From the NCBI GenBank assembly GCA_965197405.1, contig OZ240206.1, forward strand, positions 2,294,001 through 2,358,000: a stretch of DNA of 64,000 nt, read 5' to 3'. The notes beneath the pieces were generated by a model that did no database searches, was not told where the DNA came from, and was given only the letters and a program-made list of their open reading frames with translations. Shown in pieces: positions 1 through 8,155 of the stretch. Position 1 is the stretch's first letter. Each line of letters starts with the position of its first letter. Made by a program: the position numbers and the translations under genes. The DNA comes from G965197405 sp965197405 (GTDB taxonomy: Bacteria; Chloroflexota; Dehalococcoidia; Lucifugimonadales; JAGWBF01).

Positions 1-45
1 CATCACCCACTGTATGAACGGCTCTGATTTGGATAACAAGCAGGG

Positions 46-1230
46 TCACAGCCCGGACCGCTTCGCCGCTGCCGCGAACCCCTCCATAGCCCCTTCCAGG
101 ACCCGGTCCTCCAGGCAGTAGGAGATGCGGAAGTAGCCCGGCGAGCCGAATCCCCGGCCCGGCACGGCGAGCACGTTGTATTCCTGTAGCTCTTCCACGA
201 AGGCCACGTCGTCTTCCACGGGCGACTTGGGAAACATGTAGAAAGCGCCCCGGGGCTTGAATGTGGAGTAACCCATCTCTGTGAGCTGGCCGTAAAGATA
301 GTCTCTCTTGCGCTGGTAGTCCCCCACGTCCACGCTGACGCCCTGGAGCGCGCGAACGGCGTGCTGCATCAGCGCCGGCGCGTTCACGAACCCCAGGATG
401 CGGTTGCAGAACGTGAGGCCGTCCACAAGTTCCGCGCTCGCCTCATACGCCGGGTTCACGGCTATGTAGCCAATGCGCTCCCCCGGCAGGGCCAGGTCCT
501 TGGCGTGGGAGTAGACGACCAGTGAGGCTTCATAGTGGGGAAAGACCTGGGGGTAGGTGAGGCCGTCGTAGATAATCCGGCGATACGGCTCGTCGCTTAC
601 GAGGAATATCTCCGTCCCGTACTGCGCCCCTTTCCGGCGCAGCAGTTCCCCCATAGCCTCAAGCCGCTCCGGGCTGTAGACCGCCCCCGAGGGGTTGTTG
701 GGGGAGTTAATCAGCACGGCTTTGGTGCGCGGCGTTATCAGCCCCTCCAGTGCGCCGAGGTCCGGCTGGAAGCCCTCGTCGGTGGGGGCGATTACCGGGA
801 CGCCCCCGTGGTTGTCGGTATAGTAGCCGTACTCCACGAAATAGGGGGCGAAGAACACCACTTCCTCCCCCGGATTGAGAATGGTCTTCAGGACCACGTT
901 GAGGGCCGCCGCCGCGCCGCAGGTCATGACGATCTCCCCCGTGCTGAAAGGGATGCCCGTCTCCTCCGCCAGCCCGGCTGCGACAGCCTCCCTCGTTTCG
1001 CGATAGCCGGCGTTGGGCATATACCGGTGCATACCCCTGATGGGGTCCTGGGCCAGCCTCCTGAGCTCCTGGTGGAACTCGGGTGGGGGCTCGACTACAG
1101 GATTGCCCAGGGAGAGGTCGAAGACCTTGTCTTCGCCATACTGCTGCTTCAGGGCAATGCCGGCCTCAAACATGCGGCGAATCCATCCCCCTTCTTCCAC
1201 GAAACGCTTTACTTTCTCTGATACCGCCAT
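46..1230 (-). CDS. PLP-dependent class I/II aminotransferase
   Basis: Fold-type I aminotransferase of about 394 residues, close to the family's usual length. Visible motifs are the NNPSG loop (about residue 178), the SDEPYR stretch whose Asp contacts the PLP pyridine nitrogen (about 213), and the SHAKDLALPGERIGY segment carrying the Schiff-base lysine (about 244). It should transfer an amino group between an amino acid and a 2-oxo acid; the substrate cannot be read from the sequence. The ATG at 1230 is preferred over an in-frame GTG nine bases upstream because a G-rich Shine-Dalgarno run sits 6 nt before it. It is monocistronic and divergent from the tRNA that follows. Confidence 0.85.
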   Translation of the reverse strand: MAVSEKVKRFVEEGGWIRRMFEAGIALKQQYGEDKVFDLSLGNPVVEPPPEFHQELRRLAQDPIRGMHRYMPNAGYRETREAVAAGLAEETGIPFSTGEIVMTCGAAAALNVVLKTILNPGEEVVFFAPYFVEYGYYTDNHGGVPVIAPTDEGFQPDLGALEGLITPRTKAVLINSPNNPSGAVYSPERLEAMGELLRRKGAQYGTEIFLVSDEPYRRIIYDGLTYPQVFPHYEASLVVYSHAKDLALPGERIGYIAVNPAYEASAELVDGLTFCNRILGFVNAPALMQHAVRALQGVSVDVGDYQRKRDYLYGQLTEMGYSTFKPRGAFYMFPKSPVEDDVAFVEELQEYNVLAVPGRGFGSPGYFRISYCLEDRVLEGAMEGFAAAAKRSGL

Positions 1231-1417
1231 TTTCGCCACCCCCCAAGTGCTTCTAACTTACCTCTAATGTACTTTCGCGCCTACGTGCTTGCTATGGAAT
1301 ATACCCCCACCCCGAGCCGATGTCCATCGTTGAATACGAAATAGGGGCTGGCAGGGGACCAAGACCTGATGTGAGGGGTGTCCGGGCCGTTATCGGGTGT
1401 CCGGGCTATTGTACCCG

Positions 1418-1446
1418 TTGACAGGCAAATCGTATCTGAGTATATT
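1418..1446 (+). promoter_or_regulatory. Sigma-70 promoter for the tRNA gene
   Basis: TTGACA at 1418-1423 and TATATT at 1441-1446 are separated by exactly 17 bp. The predicted start near 1453 lies about 80 bp before the tRNA with anticodon CAT. The rest of 1240-1530 shows no gene. Confidence 0.75.
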
Positions 1447-1530
1447 ACATGATGAGCGGGGAGATAGCCCCGGCCTGCCTGAAGCCCCTCGGCTGCAATT
1501 CAGGCCAGGGCCTCACCCGTCTGGAAAGAC

Positions 1531-1605
1531 GGCAACGTAGCTCAGGGGTAGAGCGGGCGCTTCATAAGCGCTAGGTCGTTGGTTCGAACCCAACCGTTGC
1601 CACCA
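1531..1605 (+). tRNA. tRNA with anticodon CAT (Met elongator or Ile2)
   Basis: Complete cloverleaf: acceptor GGCAACG pairs with CGTTGCC, the D arm is GCTC/GAGC, the anticodon stem GGCGC/GCGCT closes a TTCATAA loop, the T arm carries TTCGAAC, and the CCA end is encoded at 1603-1605. The first acceptor pair is G-C and the anticodon stem lacks the three G-C pairs of initiators, so this is an elongator tRNA-Met or a lysidine-modified tRNA-Ile. Sequence alone does not separate these two. Confidence 0.93.
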
Positions 1606-1837
1606 ATTTGCCCCGTATCGGTCCCAGCAGTACATGCTTCCCATCGGAATGTCTGCCTCGGCGTTATTCCTGGACTTCCAGAAAGACTATCTGGGGATAA
1701 GGCTTCGGGGAGTCGCAGGTATAGGTAATCCGCCACTGCGAGCAAAGACCCGTGCATTTCGTCTAGAAGAGACCATCGCTCATCTGTCCGCCCAACCCCT
1801 CTGACTTCGCAATTGCCCTGGGATAACTCAGGCCGGA

Positions 1838-1866
1838 TTGCCTCCCACGGACTGAAACTGTACAAT
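1838..1866 (+). promoter_or_regulatory. Promoter of the GlcG/HbpS-like gene
   Basis: TTGCCT (1838-1843), a 17-bp spacer and TACAAT (1861-1866). The start would fall near 1873, about 30 nt before the ATG and just upstream of a GAAGGAGG ribosome-binding site. Nothing else is visible in the 300 bp between the tRNA and this gene. Confidence 0.65.
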
Positions 1867-1903
1867 TGGAGTGCTCAAGTAACTGTTTGAAGGAGGCCCG
1901 CAA

Positions 1904-2293
1904 ATGGCACTTACACTAGCAGAGGCAAACCGGATGATTCAGGCGACTATAGCAAAGGCAGAGGAACTCAACGTCACCCTTAGCATTGCAGTATGCGACG
2001 CAGGCGGGAATCTCCTGGCCTTCAGCCGCATGGAGGGCGCCAGCGCAGTTACCGCTATCGTTGCACAGGGCAAGGCAGCGGCCTCAGCTGGCTTTGGACG
2101 GGCCAGCGGCACTTTGCAGGCGGACTCCCCGGTTATACAGGCTATCATAGGTGCTATGGGGGGTCGGATGCTTGCCGCACGGGGAGCGGTGCCCGTATAT
2201 AAGGATGGTGAACTCGCGGGGGCGATAGGTGGCAGTGGGGCCACCGCTGAACAGGACGAGGAGTGTGCCCAGGTTGGGGCGGCTGCCCTCTAA
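1904..2293 (+). CDS. GlcG/HbpS-family (DUF336) protein
   Basis: A 129-residue protein with the full-length pattern of the GlcG/HbpS (DUF336) family: N-terminal LTLAEANRMI, then IAVCDAGGNLLAFSRMEGA in the central sheet, and a C-terminal GAIGGSGATAEQDEECA segment. Family members bind heme or small cofactors, or accompany glycolate and diol enzymes; a specific role is not visible here. An ideal GAAGGAGG precedes the ATG. It stands alone with its own promoter. Confidence 0.85.
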   Translation: MALTLAEANRMIQATIAKAEELNVTLSIAVCDAGGNLLAFSRMEGASAVTAIVAQGKAAASAGFGRASGTLQADSPVIQAIIGAMGGRMLAARGAVPVYKDGELAGAIGGSGATAEQDEECAQVGAAAL

Positions 2294-2373
2294 ATAAGCA
2301 CTTCCTGAGGAAGAAATTGCCAGAGAGTATTGCCGATGCCAACGTACTGCGTACAATCTGAGGAGTATCTTGG

Positions 2374-2475
2374 CTCACCGTCTTGCAAGACCTGGTAGCA
2401 GTGCTTGCACACAAATGCTAGCGCCAGGGGCCTCTTCATGGCTGGCGATGCTTCCGCGCTGGGGTACCCGGTGTA
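2374..2475 (-). pseudogene. Remnant of the zinc-finger gene at 3432-3644
   Basis: This stretch closely matches 3437-3540, the 3' half of the neighbouring small zinc-finger gene, in the same orientation. It has lost the 5' part, carries a Cys-to-Arg change in one CxxC and has a one-base insertion that shifts the frame. It is read as the decayed outer copy of a tandem duplication that also produced the two PaREP1-like genes. Confidence 0.6.
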
Positions 2476-2508
2476 TCGTTCATAGATTGTCAGATGAAGG
2501 GCTATCTA

Positions 2509-2931
2509 TCAGCCCGCAGTCACTGACCCCGGCTCGGTCAGGGGTTGCAGTATGTCCAGGACAGTCTCTATCTGATCAAGTCCTCTACCAATGGCGTCGG
2601 GGCGCAAGAGCATCTTGCGGGTGTAAAAGAACCCGTGCAGTGTGTTAGCAACGTGCCACAGGCCGGGCAGTCGGGCATCGGGAGACAGGTCTTCGGCTTG
2701 GTACATCACTTTGAAAAACTCGTCGTGGGCCTTATATTGCCAGTCCTGGGCTTCCGCGACGGCCTTGGCCATCCAGGCAGCGGCGCCCCAACCCTTTTCC
2801 GACGCCTGGTGCAAGTCGCCATCGGCCAGGTACTCCCGCGCCTTGGCTAGGAAAACCCTGGACTGCCGACGGTAGTCGGCCACGGCGTTGCCATCCTGCT
2901 CATACGGTTCCATTGTGGACATTTGACTCAT
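2509..2931 (-). CDS. PaREP1/HEPN-like protein, copy A
   Basis: A 140-residue, mostly helical protein resembling the PaREP1 family, a HEPN-like four-helix group. The pattern includes GDLHQASEKGWGAAAW near residue 30 and an ALHGFFYTR-like segment (here TLHGFFYTRKM) near residue 95. HEPN-like proteins can be toxins, antitoxin partners or scaffolds; no Rx4-6H RNase motif is obvious, so no enzymatic role is assigned. The ATG at 2931 is chosen because a GGAGAGG site lies 9 nt upstream and the length then equals that of its paralogue. It is the last gene of the run starting at the CCA-adding enzyme. Confidence 0.7.
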   Translation of the reverse strand: MSQMSTMEPYEQDGNAVADYRRQSRVFLAKAREYLADGDLHQASEKGWGAAAWMAKAVAEAQDWQYKAHDEFFKVMYQAEDLSPDARLPGLWHVANTLHGFFYTRKMLLRPDAIGRGLDQIETVLDILQPLTEPGSVTAG

Positions 2932-2997
2932 CCGGTGCATCCTCTCCCTGATGTGGGAAGCTAAACACCTCCACCTGTCAGATAAAGGGGCTATCTA

Positions 2998-3420
2998 TCA
3001 GCCCGCAGCCACTGACCCCGGCTCGGTCAGGGGTTGCAGTATGTCCAGCAGGACCTCGACTTTATCAAGGTCTTGACCGATGGCATCTGGGATCAGGAAC
3101 ATCTTGCGGGTGTAGAAGAACCCGTGCAGTGCGTTCGCGACATACCCCAGATCATGCACTCTGGCATCACGCGACAGGTTTTCGGCTTGGTACATCACCC
3201 TGAAAAACTCTTCGTGAGCTTTGTATCGCCAGCCTTGGGCTTCCGCGACGGCCTTGGCTATCCAGGCAGCCGCGCCCCAACCCTTTTCCGACGCCTGATG
3301 CAAGTCGCCATCGGCCAGGTACTCCCGCGCCTTGGCTAGGAAAACCCTGGACTGCCGACGGTAGTCGGCTACGGCGTTGCCATCCTGCTCATACGGTTCC
3401 ATTGTGGACATTTGACTCAT
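2998..3420 (-). CDS. PaREP1/HEPN-like protein, copy B
   Basis: A 140-residue paralogue of the next gene downstream. The first 50 residues are almost identical to copy A, while the C-terminal half differs at many positions. The start at 3420 has AAGGAT 8 nt upstream and lies 11 nt after the stop of the zinc-finger gene, so the two are probably co-transcribed; the longer open frame runs back into that gene and is discounted. Role unknown, as for copy A. Confidence 0.7.
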   Translation of the reverse strand: MSQMSTMEPYEQDGNAVADYRRQSRVFLAKAREYLADGDLHQASEKGWGAAAWIAKAVAEAQGWRYKAHEEFFRVMYQAENLSRDARVHDLGYVANALHGFFYTRKMFLIPDAIGQDLDKVEVLLDILQPLTEPGSVAAG

Positions 3421-3431
3421 CCAAGCTATCC

Positions 3432-3644
3432 TTACTCGCCATCTTCCAGGACCTGGTAGCAGTGCTTGCACACAAATACCAGCGCCAGGGCCTCCTCGTG
3501 GCTGGCGATGCGCCCGCACTGGGGCACCTGGGCGTCAACGCTCCAGGGTTGGTGAAACTTCCTGCCGCACATCTGGCAGGAGGCCTGATGGACCTCGTCC
3601 AGAGGCCCATCACATACTACGCACAGCTCCTCCGGCTCCGTCAA
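3432..3644 (-). CDS. Small multi-CxxC zinc-finger protein
   Basis: A 70-residue protein with three cysteine pairs: CVVC at residue 8, CQMC at about 22, and a distal VCKHC near the C terminus with a lone Cys between. This pattern suits one or two structural zinc sites. Translation starts at a TTG preceded by AAAGGAGG at 8-nt spacing, 4 nt after the CCA-adding enzyme's stop codon, so the gene is in that operon. It is not a family I recognise. A damaged partial copy lies at 2374-2475. Confidence 0.65.
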   Translation of the reverse strand: MTEPEELCVVCDGPLDEVHQASCQMCGRKFHQPWSVDAQVPQCGRIASHEEALALVFVCKHCYQVLEDGE

Positions 3645-3648
3645 ATCG

Positions 3649-4983
3649 TCAGCCTCCTTTCACCGCAATGCGATCTTTAATACAATCCTTTGCCAGTTGT
3701 ATCTCCTCTTCTCGGCTGGCGATCCTTCCCTCAATCCTGGCAGTCTTCAGCTCTCGGAGGACCTCTCCTACCAGGGGACCCTGGGCTGCTCCCAGGGAGA
3801 TGAGGTCCCTCCCGCTCAGAAAAGGCTTTACATAACGCAGCCTGGTCAGGTATAGCTCCAGAGCCTCTCTGGCCGCTGGCGAGTCCGATAGCAGGGCATT
3901 GACCTGCACGCTCGTGAAGGAGAATTGGTCCAGGATGCCATACAGCCGGCCGGGTGAAAGGCCAGGCTCTCCTATGTGGGGGCGACTCGCCGGATCTCCT
4001 CCGCACTTCAACCTCACGGCGATGGTATCCCGTACCACCTTCGCCCATCGAGAGGGCATCCGAAGGCGGTGAATGAAGCCCTCCCCCTGCTGGGCCGTGA
4101 GGGGATGGGACAGGGCTGCCAGGTATGCCAGGGGAGCGCTCCCTAAATCGTGGCCTGCCAGCCCTTTAACGCCCGCTCCGTCTCCCAAGGGGGGATAGAT
4201 GGCCCTGAGTATGCCCAGGTCTCCGCACCGGGACAAGGGAAGGTGTGGGTGCGCCTCTTCAAAAATAAGCTCCAGCTCTCGCCTTGTGCGGTCCCCGCTC
4301 ACAGTATCCAGCATACCGCCTTCCACCGCCTCCAGCAGGAGCCCGTGAGTCTTCTCCTCCAGCCGGAAATCCAGCCGCTGCTCGTAGCGGACCGCCCGGA
4401 GGATGCGGGTGGCGTCATCCACGAAGCTCCTGTCGTGGAGGACGCGTACCAGTCCAAGCTTCAGGTCGCCGCCGCCTCCGCAGAAGTCGAGAAGGCGGCC
4501 CGGCTGACGTCCCGAAAGGGCTATGGCCATCGCATTGATAGAGAAGTCACGCCGCCCCAGGTCCTGCCGGATAGTGCTGGGGGTAACTCTGGGCAGAGCG
4601 CCGGGCTTCAGGTAGGTCTCCTGCCTCGCCGTAGCCAGGTCGAAGCGCTGCCCCTCCAGCTTGACAGTGGCAGTGCCAAACTGGGAGTAGGCCAGGACAT
4701 CTCCGCTGAGGGCCTTGGACACCTCAAAGGCCAGCAGTGAAGCGTTGCCCTCGACCACCATGTCCAGGTCTTTCACCGGCGCTTCTCCGGACTCACCAAG
4801 TCCGTACTTGGTCGAGCCGGAGGCCTCACCGTGCAGCAGCATATCCCGCACTGAGCCACCCACCAGGTACAGGGGCATATTGGTCTCAGAGGCCTTTCCG
4901 GCGATGGCCTTCAGAAGGGCGAAGGTATTGGGTGGCAGAGAACCCTCCAGGGTGGAAAGCAGGTTGGTTGTTTTCTGAGGCAT
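3649..4983 (-). CDS. CCA tRNA nucleotidyltransferase / poly(A) polymerase family protein
   Basis: Class II nucleotidyltransferase of about 444 residues. The head domain shows LVGGSVRDML (residues 40-49) and the DLD metal-binding pair (72-74), followed by RRDFSINAMA and the DDATRILRAVRY neck motif. It should add or repair the CCA end of tRNAs, or act as a poly(A) polymerase; the two cannot be told apart by eye. The segment between GGSVRD and DLD is longer than usual, about 25 residues. No C-terminal HD or CBS domain is evident. The internal ATG at 4983 is preferred because the upstream frame is unlike the family. Confidence 0.85.
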   Translation of the reverse strand: MPQKTTNLLSTLEGSLPPNTFALLKAIAGKASETNMPLYLVGGSVRDMLLHGEASGSTKYGLGESGEAPVKDLDMVVEGNASLLAFEVSKALSGDVLAYSQFGTATVKLEGQRFDLATARQETYLKPGALPRVTPSTIRQDLGRRDFSINAMAIALSGRQPGRLLDFCGGGGDLKLGLVRVLHDRSFVDDATRILRAVRYEQRLDFRLEEKTHGLLLEAVEGGMLDTVSGDRTRRELELIFEEAHPHLPLSRCGDLGILRAIYPPLGDGAGVKGLAGHDLGSAPLAYLAALSHPLTAQQGEGFIHRLRMPSRWAKVVRDTIAVRLKCGGDPASRPHIGEPGLSPGRLYGILDQFSFTSVQVNALLSDSPAAREALELYLTRLRYVKPFLSGRDLISLGAAQGPLVGEVLRELKTARIEGRIASREEEIQLAKDCIKDRIAVKGG

Positions 4984-5070
4984 GGGTTGGCGTACCGTCC
5001 AGGACGTTATTATAGCACAAGGCGGAGGCCAAGTTACCCCGCTGGTCAAGGGCGCAGCCGTTGGTGGAGA

Positions 5071-5088
5071 GCGTAAATTTTTTCACAA
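5071..5088 (+). promoter_or_regulatory. Probable Rex operator upstream of rex
   Basis: The 18-mer GCGTAAATTTTTTCACAA matches the Rex consensus TTGTGAAATATTTCACAA at 13 positions, with a perfect right half-site TTCACAA. It ends 5 bp before the -35 box of the rex promoter, which fits autoregulation by NADH/NAD+ ratio. This is a motif match only. Confidence 0.45.
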
Positions 5089-5093
5089 ATTTC

Positions 5094-5122
5094 TTGACTA
5101 CGAAAATCCATCATACTACAAT
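5094..5122 (+). promoter_or_regulatory. Promoter of rex
   Basis: TTGACT (5094-5099), a 17-bp spacer and TACAAT (5117-5122). The 5' leader of about 225 nt between this promoter and the rex ATG contains a degraded copy of the dispersed palindromic repeat (about 5165-5262), with no gene in it. Confidence 0.7.
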
Positions 5123-5164
5123 GTAGCCACCACAGCATGTTCTTTCACGAATCTTTTAGAAAGT

Positions 5165-5262
5165 GTCTCCTGACTGAGCGGAGCGAAGAAGCTCAGTTAC
5201 ATGGGAGATACCCTTCGTCGCGCTCAGGGCCTGCCCCTGGCTTGAACAGGGGGGTGACAATG
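5165..5262. repeat. Degenerate copy of dispersed repeat family A
   Basis: Contains GAGCGGAGCGAAGAAGCTC and CTTCGTCGCGCTCAGG, then a GCCTGCCCCTGGCTTGAACAGG segment and GTGACAATGAAAA. The same blocks recur at 14741-14810, so this is a composite of the intergenic repeat found throughout the window. Confidence 0.5.
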
Positions 5263-5353
5263 AAAAAGCCCTGCTCCTGATAGCATAGGGAGCTACTCAT
5301 CTCTGTCGCGTCAGCCTCTTCAATCCCCTCGCCTCTCAAGGAGGGAATCCAAG

Positions 5354-6019
5354 ATGATAGCGAAGCCAGCGCCCCAGCAGACTGACCAGGGAGAAGTACC
5401 TCAAGTAGTCATAATGAGGGTGCCCCAGTACATCCGAATCCTTGGCGCGCTTCTGGCGGAACACGCAGAGATAGTAAGCTCCCAACAGTTGGGGGAGATG
5501 CTCCAGGTGACTCCGGCCCAGATACGGAAGGACCTGAGCTATTTTGGGAGGTTCGGCAAGCAGGGCCGGGGGTATAGCGTAAGGCATCTCCTGGCGGAGT
5601 TGAAGGAGATCATGGGCCTGGACCAGCACTGGAACGTGGGCCTGGTGGGGGTAGGCAGGCTGGGAAAGGCCATCCTGAGCTATCCCGGGTTTGCTCCGGA
5701 GGGATTTCAGATAGTGGCCGCCTTCGAGGCGAACCGCAGGATGGTAGGCCGGACCGTAGCCGATCTGAAAGTGCAGTCAATGGACGAGTTGGACGTGACC
5801 GTGACGGACCTGAACATAAGTATAGGCATCGTCGCCGTGCCCGGCCAGCATGCCCAGGGGGTCATAGACCGTTTAATGCAGTGCGGCGTGAAAGCTATCC
5901 TGAACTATGCCCCCATATCCCCCCAGTCCCAGCACGGGGTTACAATCAGGAACATTGACCCTGTCCTCTCCCTCCAGACCATGACCTTCTACCTGTTGAA
6001 CGACGAGGGCCATTCCTAG
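5354..6019 (+). CDS. rex: Redox-sensing transcriptional repressor Rex
   Basis: 221 residues with the two Rex domains. An N-terminal winged helix contains VTPAQIRKDLSYFGRFGKQG (about 52-71), and a Rossmann domain begins with VGVGRLGKAI (98-107) and includes the NYAPI segment near the C terminus. Rex binds NADH or NAD+ and represses respiratory and fermentative genes when NADH is low. The ATG follows AAGGAGGG with good spacing; the first 20 residues are an extension on the usual start. It lies next to, and converges on, the ATP synthase operon. Confidence 0.95.
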   Translation: MIAKPAPQQTDQGEVPQVVIMRVPQYIRILGALLAEHAEIVSSQQLGEMLQVTPAQIRKDLSYFGRFGKQGRGYSVRHLLAELKEIMGLDQHWNVGLVGVGRLGKAILSYPGFAPEGFQIVAAFEANRRMVGRTVADLKVQSMDELDVTVTDLNISIGIVAVPGQHAQGVIDRLMQCGVKAILNYAPISPQSQHGVTIRNIDPVLSLQTMTFYLLNDEGHS

Positions 6020-6032
6020 CCAGGGTCGTTTC

Positions 6033-6070
6033 ATTGTCACCCTGAGCGGTAGCGAAGGGTCTAAAGTCCT
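6033..6070. repeat. Dispersed repeat family A copy
   Basis: ATTGTCACCCTGAGCGGTAG... ending in GGGTCTAAAGTCCT, the same unit as at 19628, 35081 (reverse), 45056 (reverse) and 52546. It lies in the 220-bp space between the convergent rex and atpC genes. Confidence 0.6.
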
Positions 6071-6149
6071 TTCCCTGGGTGTCGGTTTGCTCGTGAGACA
6101 TTTCAGGTTCTTCGTCGCTCCGATCCTCAGAATGCCGCATGGTGGAGGG

Positions 6150-6205
6150 TCTGTCTGCTGCCAGGCAGAAGCAGGTCTGTATTCACCCCTGCCTGGCGGC
6201 AGACA
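6150..6205. repeat. 18-bp inverted repeat between rex and atpC
   Basis: CTGTCTGCTGCCAGGCAG at 6150-6167 and CTGCCTGGCGGCAGACAG at 6188-6205 pair at 17 of 18 positions around a 20-nt loop. It sits between two convergent stop codons and may act as a bidirectional terminator, although there is no T tract; it may instead be another mobile palindrome. Confidence 0.6.
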
Positions 6206-6238
6206 GGTAGTGTCAAGGATTAAACGATCCTGCCATTC

Positions 6239-6673
6239 CTAGCCGGAAGAAGGAGGTTGGACCTCGCGGCTCCGCCTCCGCCGCGCCACTCGCAGCCGCG
6301 TCTCCGCTCGTCTCAGGGCCGTTGCTGCCCGCTCCAGGTCCAGATCGGCGGTACGGCTGGCTAACCTCTCCTGGGCACGCTGCACCGCTACCCGCGCTCG
6401 CTCCTCGTCTATCTCATCGGAATGCTCGCAGGCATCGGAGAGGATAGTGACCCGGTTTCCCATCACTTCCAGGAAGCCGCCGGTCACCGCCAGGTAGCTC
6501 TCCTGGCCGTCCTTGCGAATCACTATCTCGCCCGGTTGAAGGGCGGTCATAAGGGGAGCGTGATGTGGCAGAATGCCCAACTCCCCGTCTATACCCGGTG
6601 CTACCAGGACTTCCACGTCGTCGGAGAATACCCGGCGCTCCGCCGTTATTATCTCAAGCCGCATAGTTACCAT
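6239..6673 (-). CDS. atpC: F-type ATP synthase subunit epsilon
   Basis: 144 residues, the normal size for epsilon. The N-terminal beta barrel (MRLEIITAERRVFSDDVEVLVAPGIDGELGILPHHAPLMTAL) is followed by a two-helix C-terminal domain rich in Glu and Arg. Epsilon couples F1 rotation to the c-ring and can inhibit ATP hydrolysis. The ATG at 6673 has GAGGGA about 10 nt upstream; a second ATG three codons later is also possible. Last gene of the atp operon, 59 bp after atpD. Confidence 0.93.
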   Translation of the reverse strand: MVTMRLEIITAERRVFSDDVEVLVAPGIDGELGILPHHAPLMTALQPGEIVIRKDGQESYLAVTGGFLEVMGNRVTILSDACEHSDEIDEERARVAVQRAQERLASRTADLDLERAATALRRAETRLRVARRRRSREVQPPSSG

Positions 6674-6732
6674 AGCCGTATTCCCTCACAGGTGAATCGA
6701 GTAGCCGCATCCCTTCTTGCAGACCATCTAAT

Positions 6733-8130
6733 CTAGGTTGCGGCAGCCATCTCCTGGGCCTTTTCCGCCACCTCGTCTATGGTGCCGGTCATGTAAAAGG
6801 CCTGCTCTGGGAGGTCGTCGTGCATCCCTTCCAATATCTCAGAGAAGCCGCGCACGGTCTCTCTCACAGCCACGTACTTGCCTTCCATGCCGGTGAAGGT
6901 CTCGGCCACGTAGAAGGGTTGAGTGAGGAACCGCTGTATGCGCCGGGCGCGGGCAACGGTCACCTTGTCCTCTTCGGAAAGCTCTTCGATACCCAGGATG
7001 GCGATAATATCCTGGAGGTCTCGGTAGCGCTGAAGTACCTGCTGCACTCCTCGAGCTACCCGGTAATGCTCATCTCCCACCGTCCTCGGCTCCAGCATCC
7101 TGGAGAAGGAGGCCAGAGGGTCAACGGCGGGGTATAGCCCCTGGGCGGCGAGCGCGCGTTCCAGGGATACCACGGCGTCCAGGTGTCCAAAGGTGGTCAC
7201 AATGCCCGGGTCCGTGTAGTCGTCTGCGGGGACGTATATGGCCTGGAAGGAAGTTATGGACCCCTTGTTGGTGGAGGTGATACGTTCCTCCAGAGCGCCC
7301 ATCTCGGTGGCGAGGGTAGGCTGGTAACCCACAGCCGAGGGCATCCGTCCCAGCAGGGCCGATACCTCCATGCCGGCCAGGATGTACCTGTAAATGTTGT
7401 CTATGAACATGAGCACGTCCTGGTTCTGCTCGTCCCGGAAGTACTCGGCCATAGTGAGGCCCGTGAGTCCGATCCTGGCCCGCACCCCTGGGGGTTCGTT
7501 CATCTGCCCGAAGACGAGGACCGTGCTGTCCATCACTCCCGAGGCCTGCATCTCCTTCCAGAGGTCATTTCCCTCCCTGGAGCGTTCGCCCACCCCGGCA
7601 AAGACCGAAACACCCTTGTGCACCGCTGCGATGTTGCGTATCAACTCCATGATGATGACTGTTTTGCCGACTCCGGCCCCTCCGTAAGCGCCTATCTTGC
7701 CACCCTTCATGAAAGGAGTTATCAGGTCGAAGACCTTTATCCCCGTTTCCAGAAGCTCGGTGCTGGTCTCCTGCTCCTCGAAGGAAGGCGGCGGCCTGTG
7801 GATAGGCCACCGTTGGGGAGGCTCTACGGGTCCCAGGTTGTCCAGGGGGTCGCCCACCACGTTGAAGAGGCGTCCCAAGGTCTCCTGGCCCACCGGTACG
7901 ACCACCGGCCTCTCGGTGTCGGTGGCCTCAGAGCCCCTGGCAAGCCCTTCCGTGGCCCCCAGGGCCAGGCACCGCACCCAGCTATTGCCTATGTGCTGCT
8001 CTACCTCCAGGGTTAGCTTCTCGCCGTTGTTGTCTATCTCCAGGGCATTGAACAGCGTGGGGACCTGGTCGGGGGGAAACTCCACGTCCACCACTGTACC
8101 GATGACCTGCACTACCTTTCCTTTACCCAT
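6733..8130 (-). CDS. atpD: F-type ATP synthase subunit beta
   Basis: Catalytic F1 subunit of 465 residues. Walker A GGAGVGKT is at 150-157, followed by the GERSREGNDLW stretch with the catalytic Glu, the VLMFIDNIYRY Walker B strand and the ALLGRMPSAVGYQPTL segment. Three copies alternate with alpha to synthesise ATP. The ATG at 8130 with GGAGGT 5 nt upstream is the true start; an upstream in-frame TTG lies inside that ribosome-binding site. It is 25 bp downstream of atpG. Confidence 0.97.
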   Translation of the reverse strand: MGKGKVVQVIGTVVDVEFPPDQVPTLFNALEIDNNGEKLTLEVEQHIGNSWVRCLALGATEGLARGSEATDTERPVVVPVGQETLGRLFNVVGDPLDNLGPVEPPQRWPIHRPPPSFEEQETSTELLETGIKVFDLITPFMKGGKIGAYGGAGVGKTVIIMELIRNIAAVHKGVSVFAGVGERSREGNDLWKEMQASGVMDSTVLVFGQMNEPPGVRARIGLTGLTMAEYFRDEQNQDVLMFIDNIYRYILAGMEVSALLGRMPSAVGYQPTLATEMGALEERITSTNKGSITSFQAIYVPADDYTDPGIVTTFGHLDAVVSLERALAAQGLYPAVDPLASFSRMLEPRTVGDEHYRVARGVQQVLQRYRDLQDIIAILGIEELSEEDKVTVARARRIQRFLTQPFYVAETFTGMEGKYVAVRETVRGFSEILEGMHDDLPEQAFYMTGTIDEVAEKAQEMAAAT

Positions 8131-8155
8131 AATAACCTCCAATACCTCCGTTGTA

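Noticed and set aside
1542..1865. 107-codon open frame on the minus strand
   Set aside because: It runs across the tRNA gene with anticodon CAT and its promoter side; the peptide has no recognisable pattern.
7183..8016. 277-codon frame opposite atpD
   Set aside because: Antisense shadow of a highly conserved gene; composition follows the complement of beta-subunit codons.
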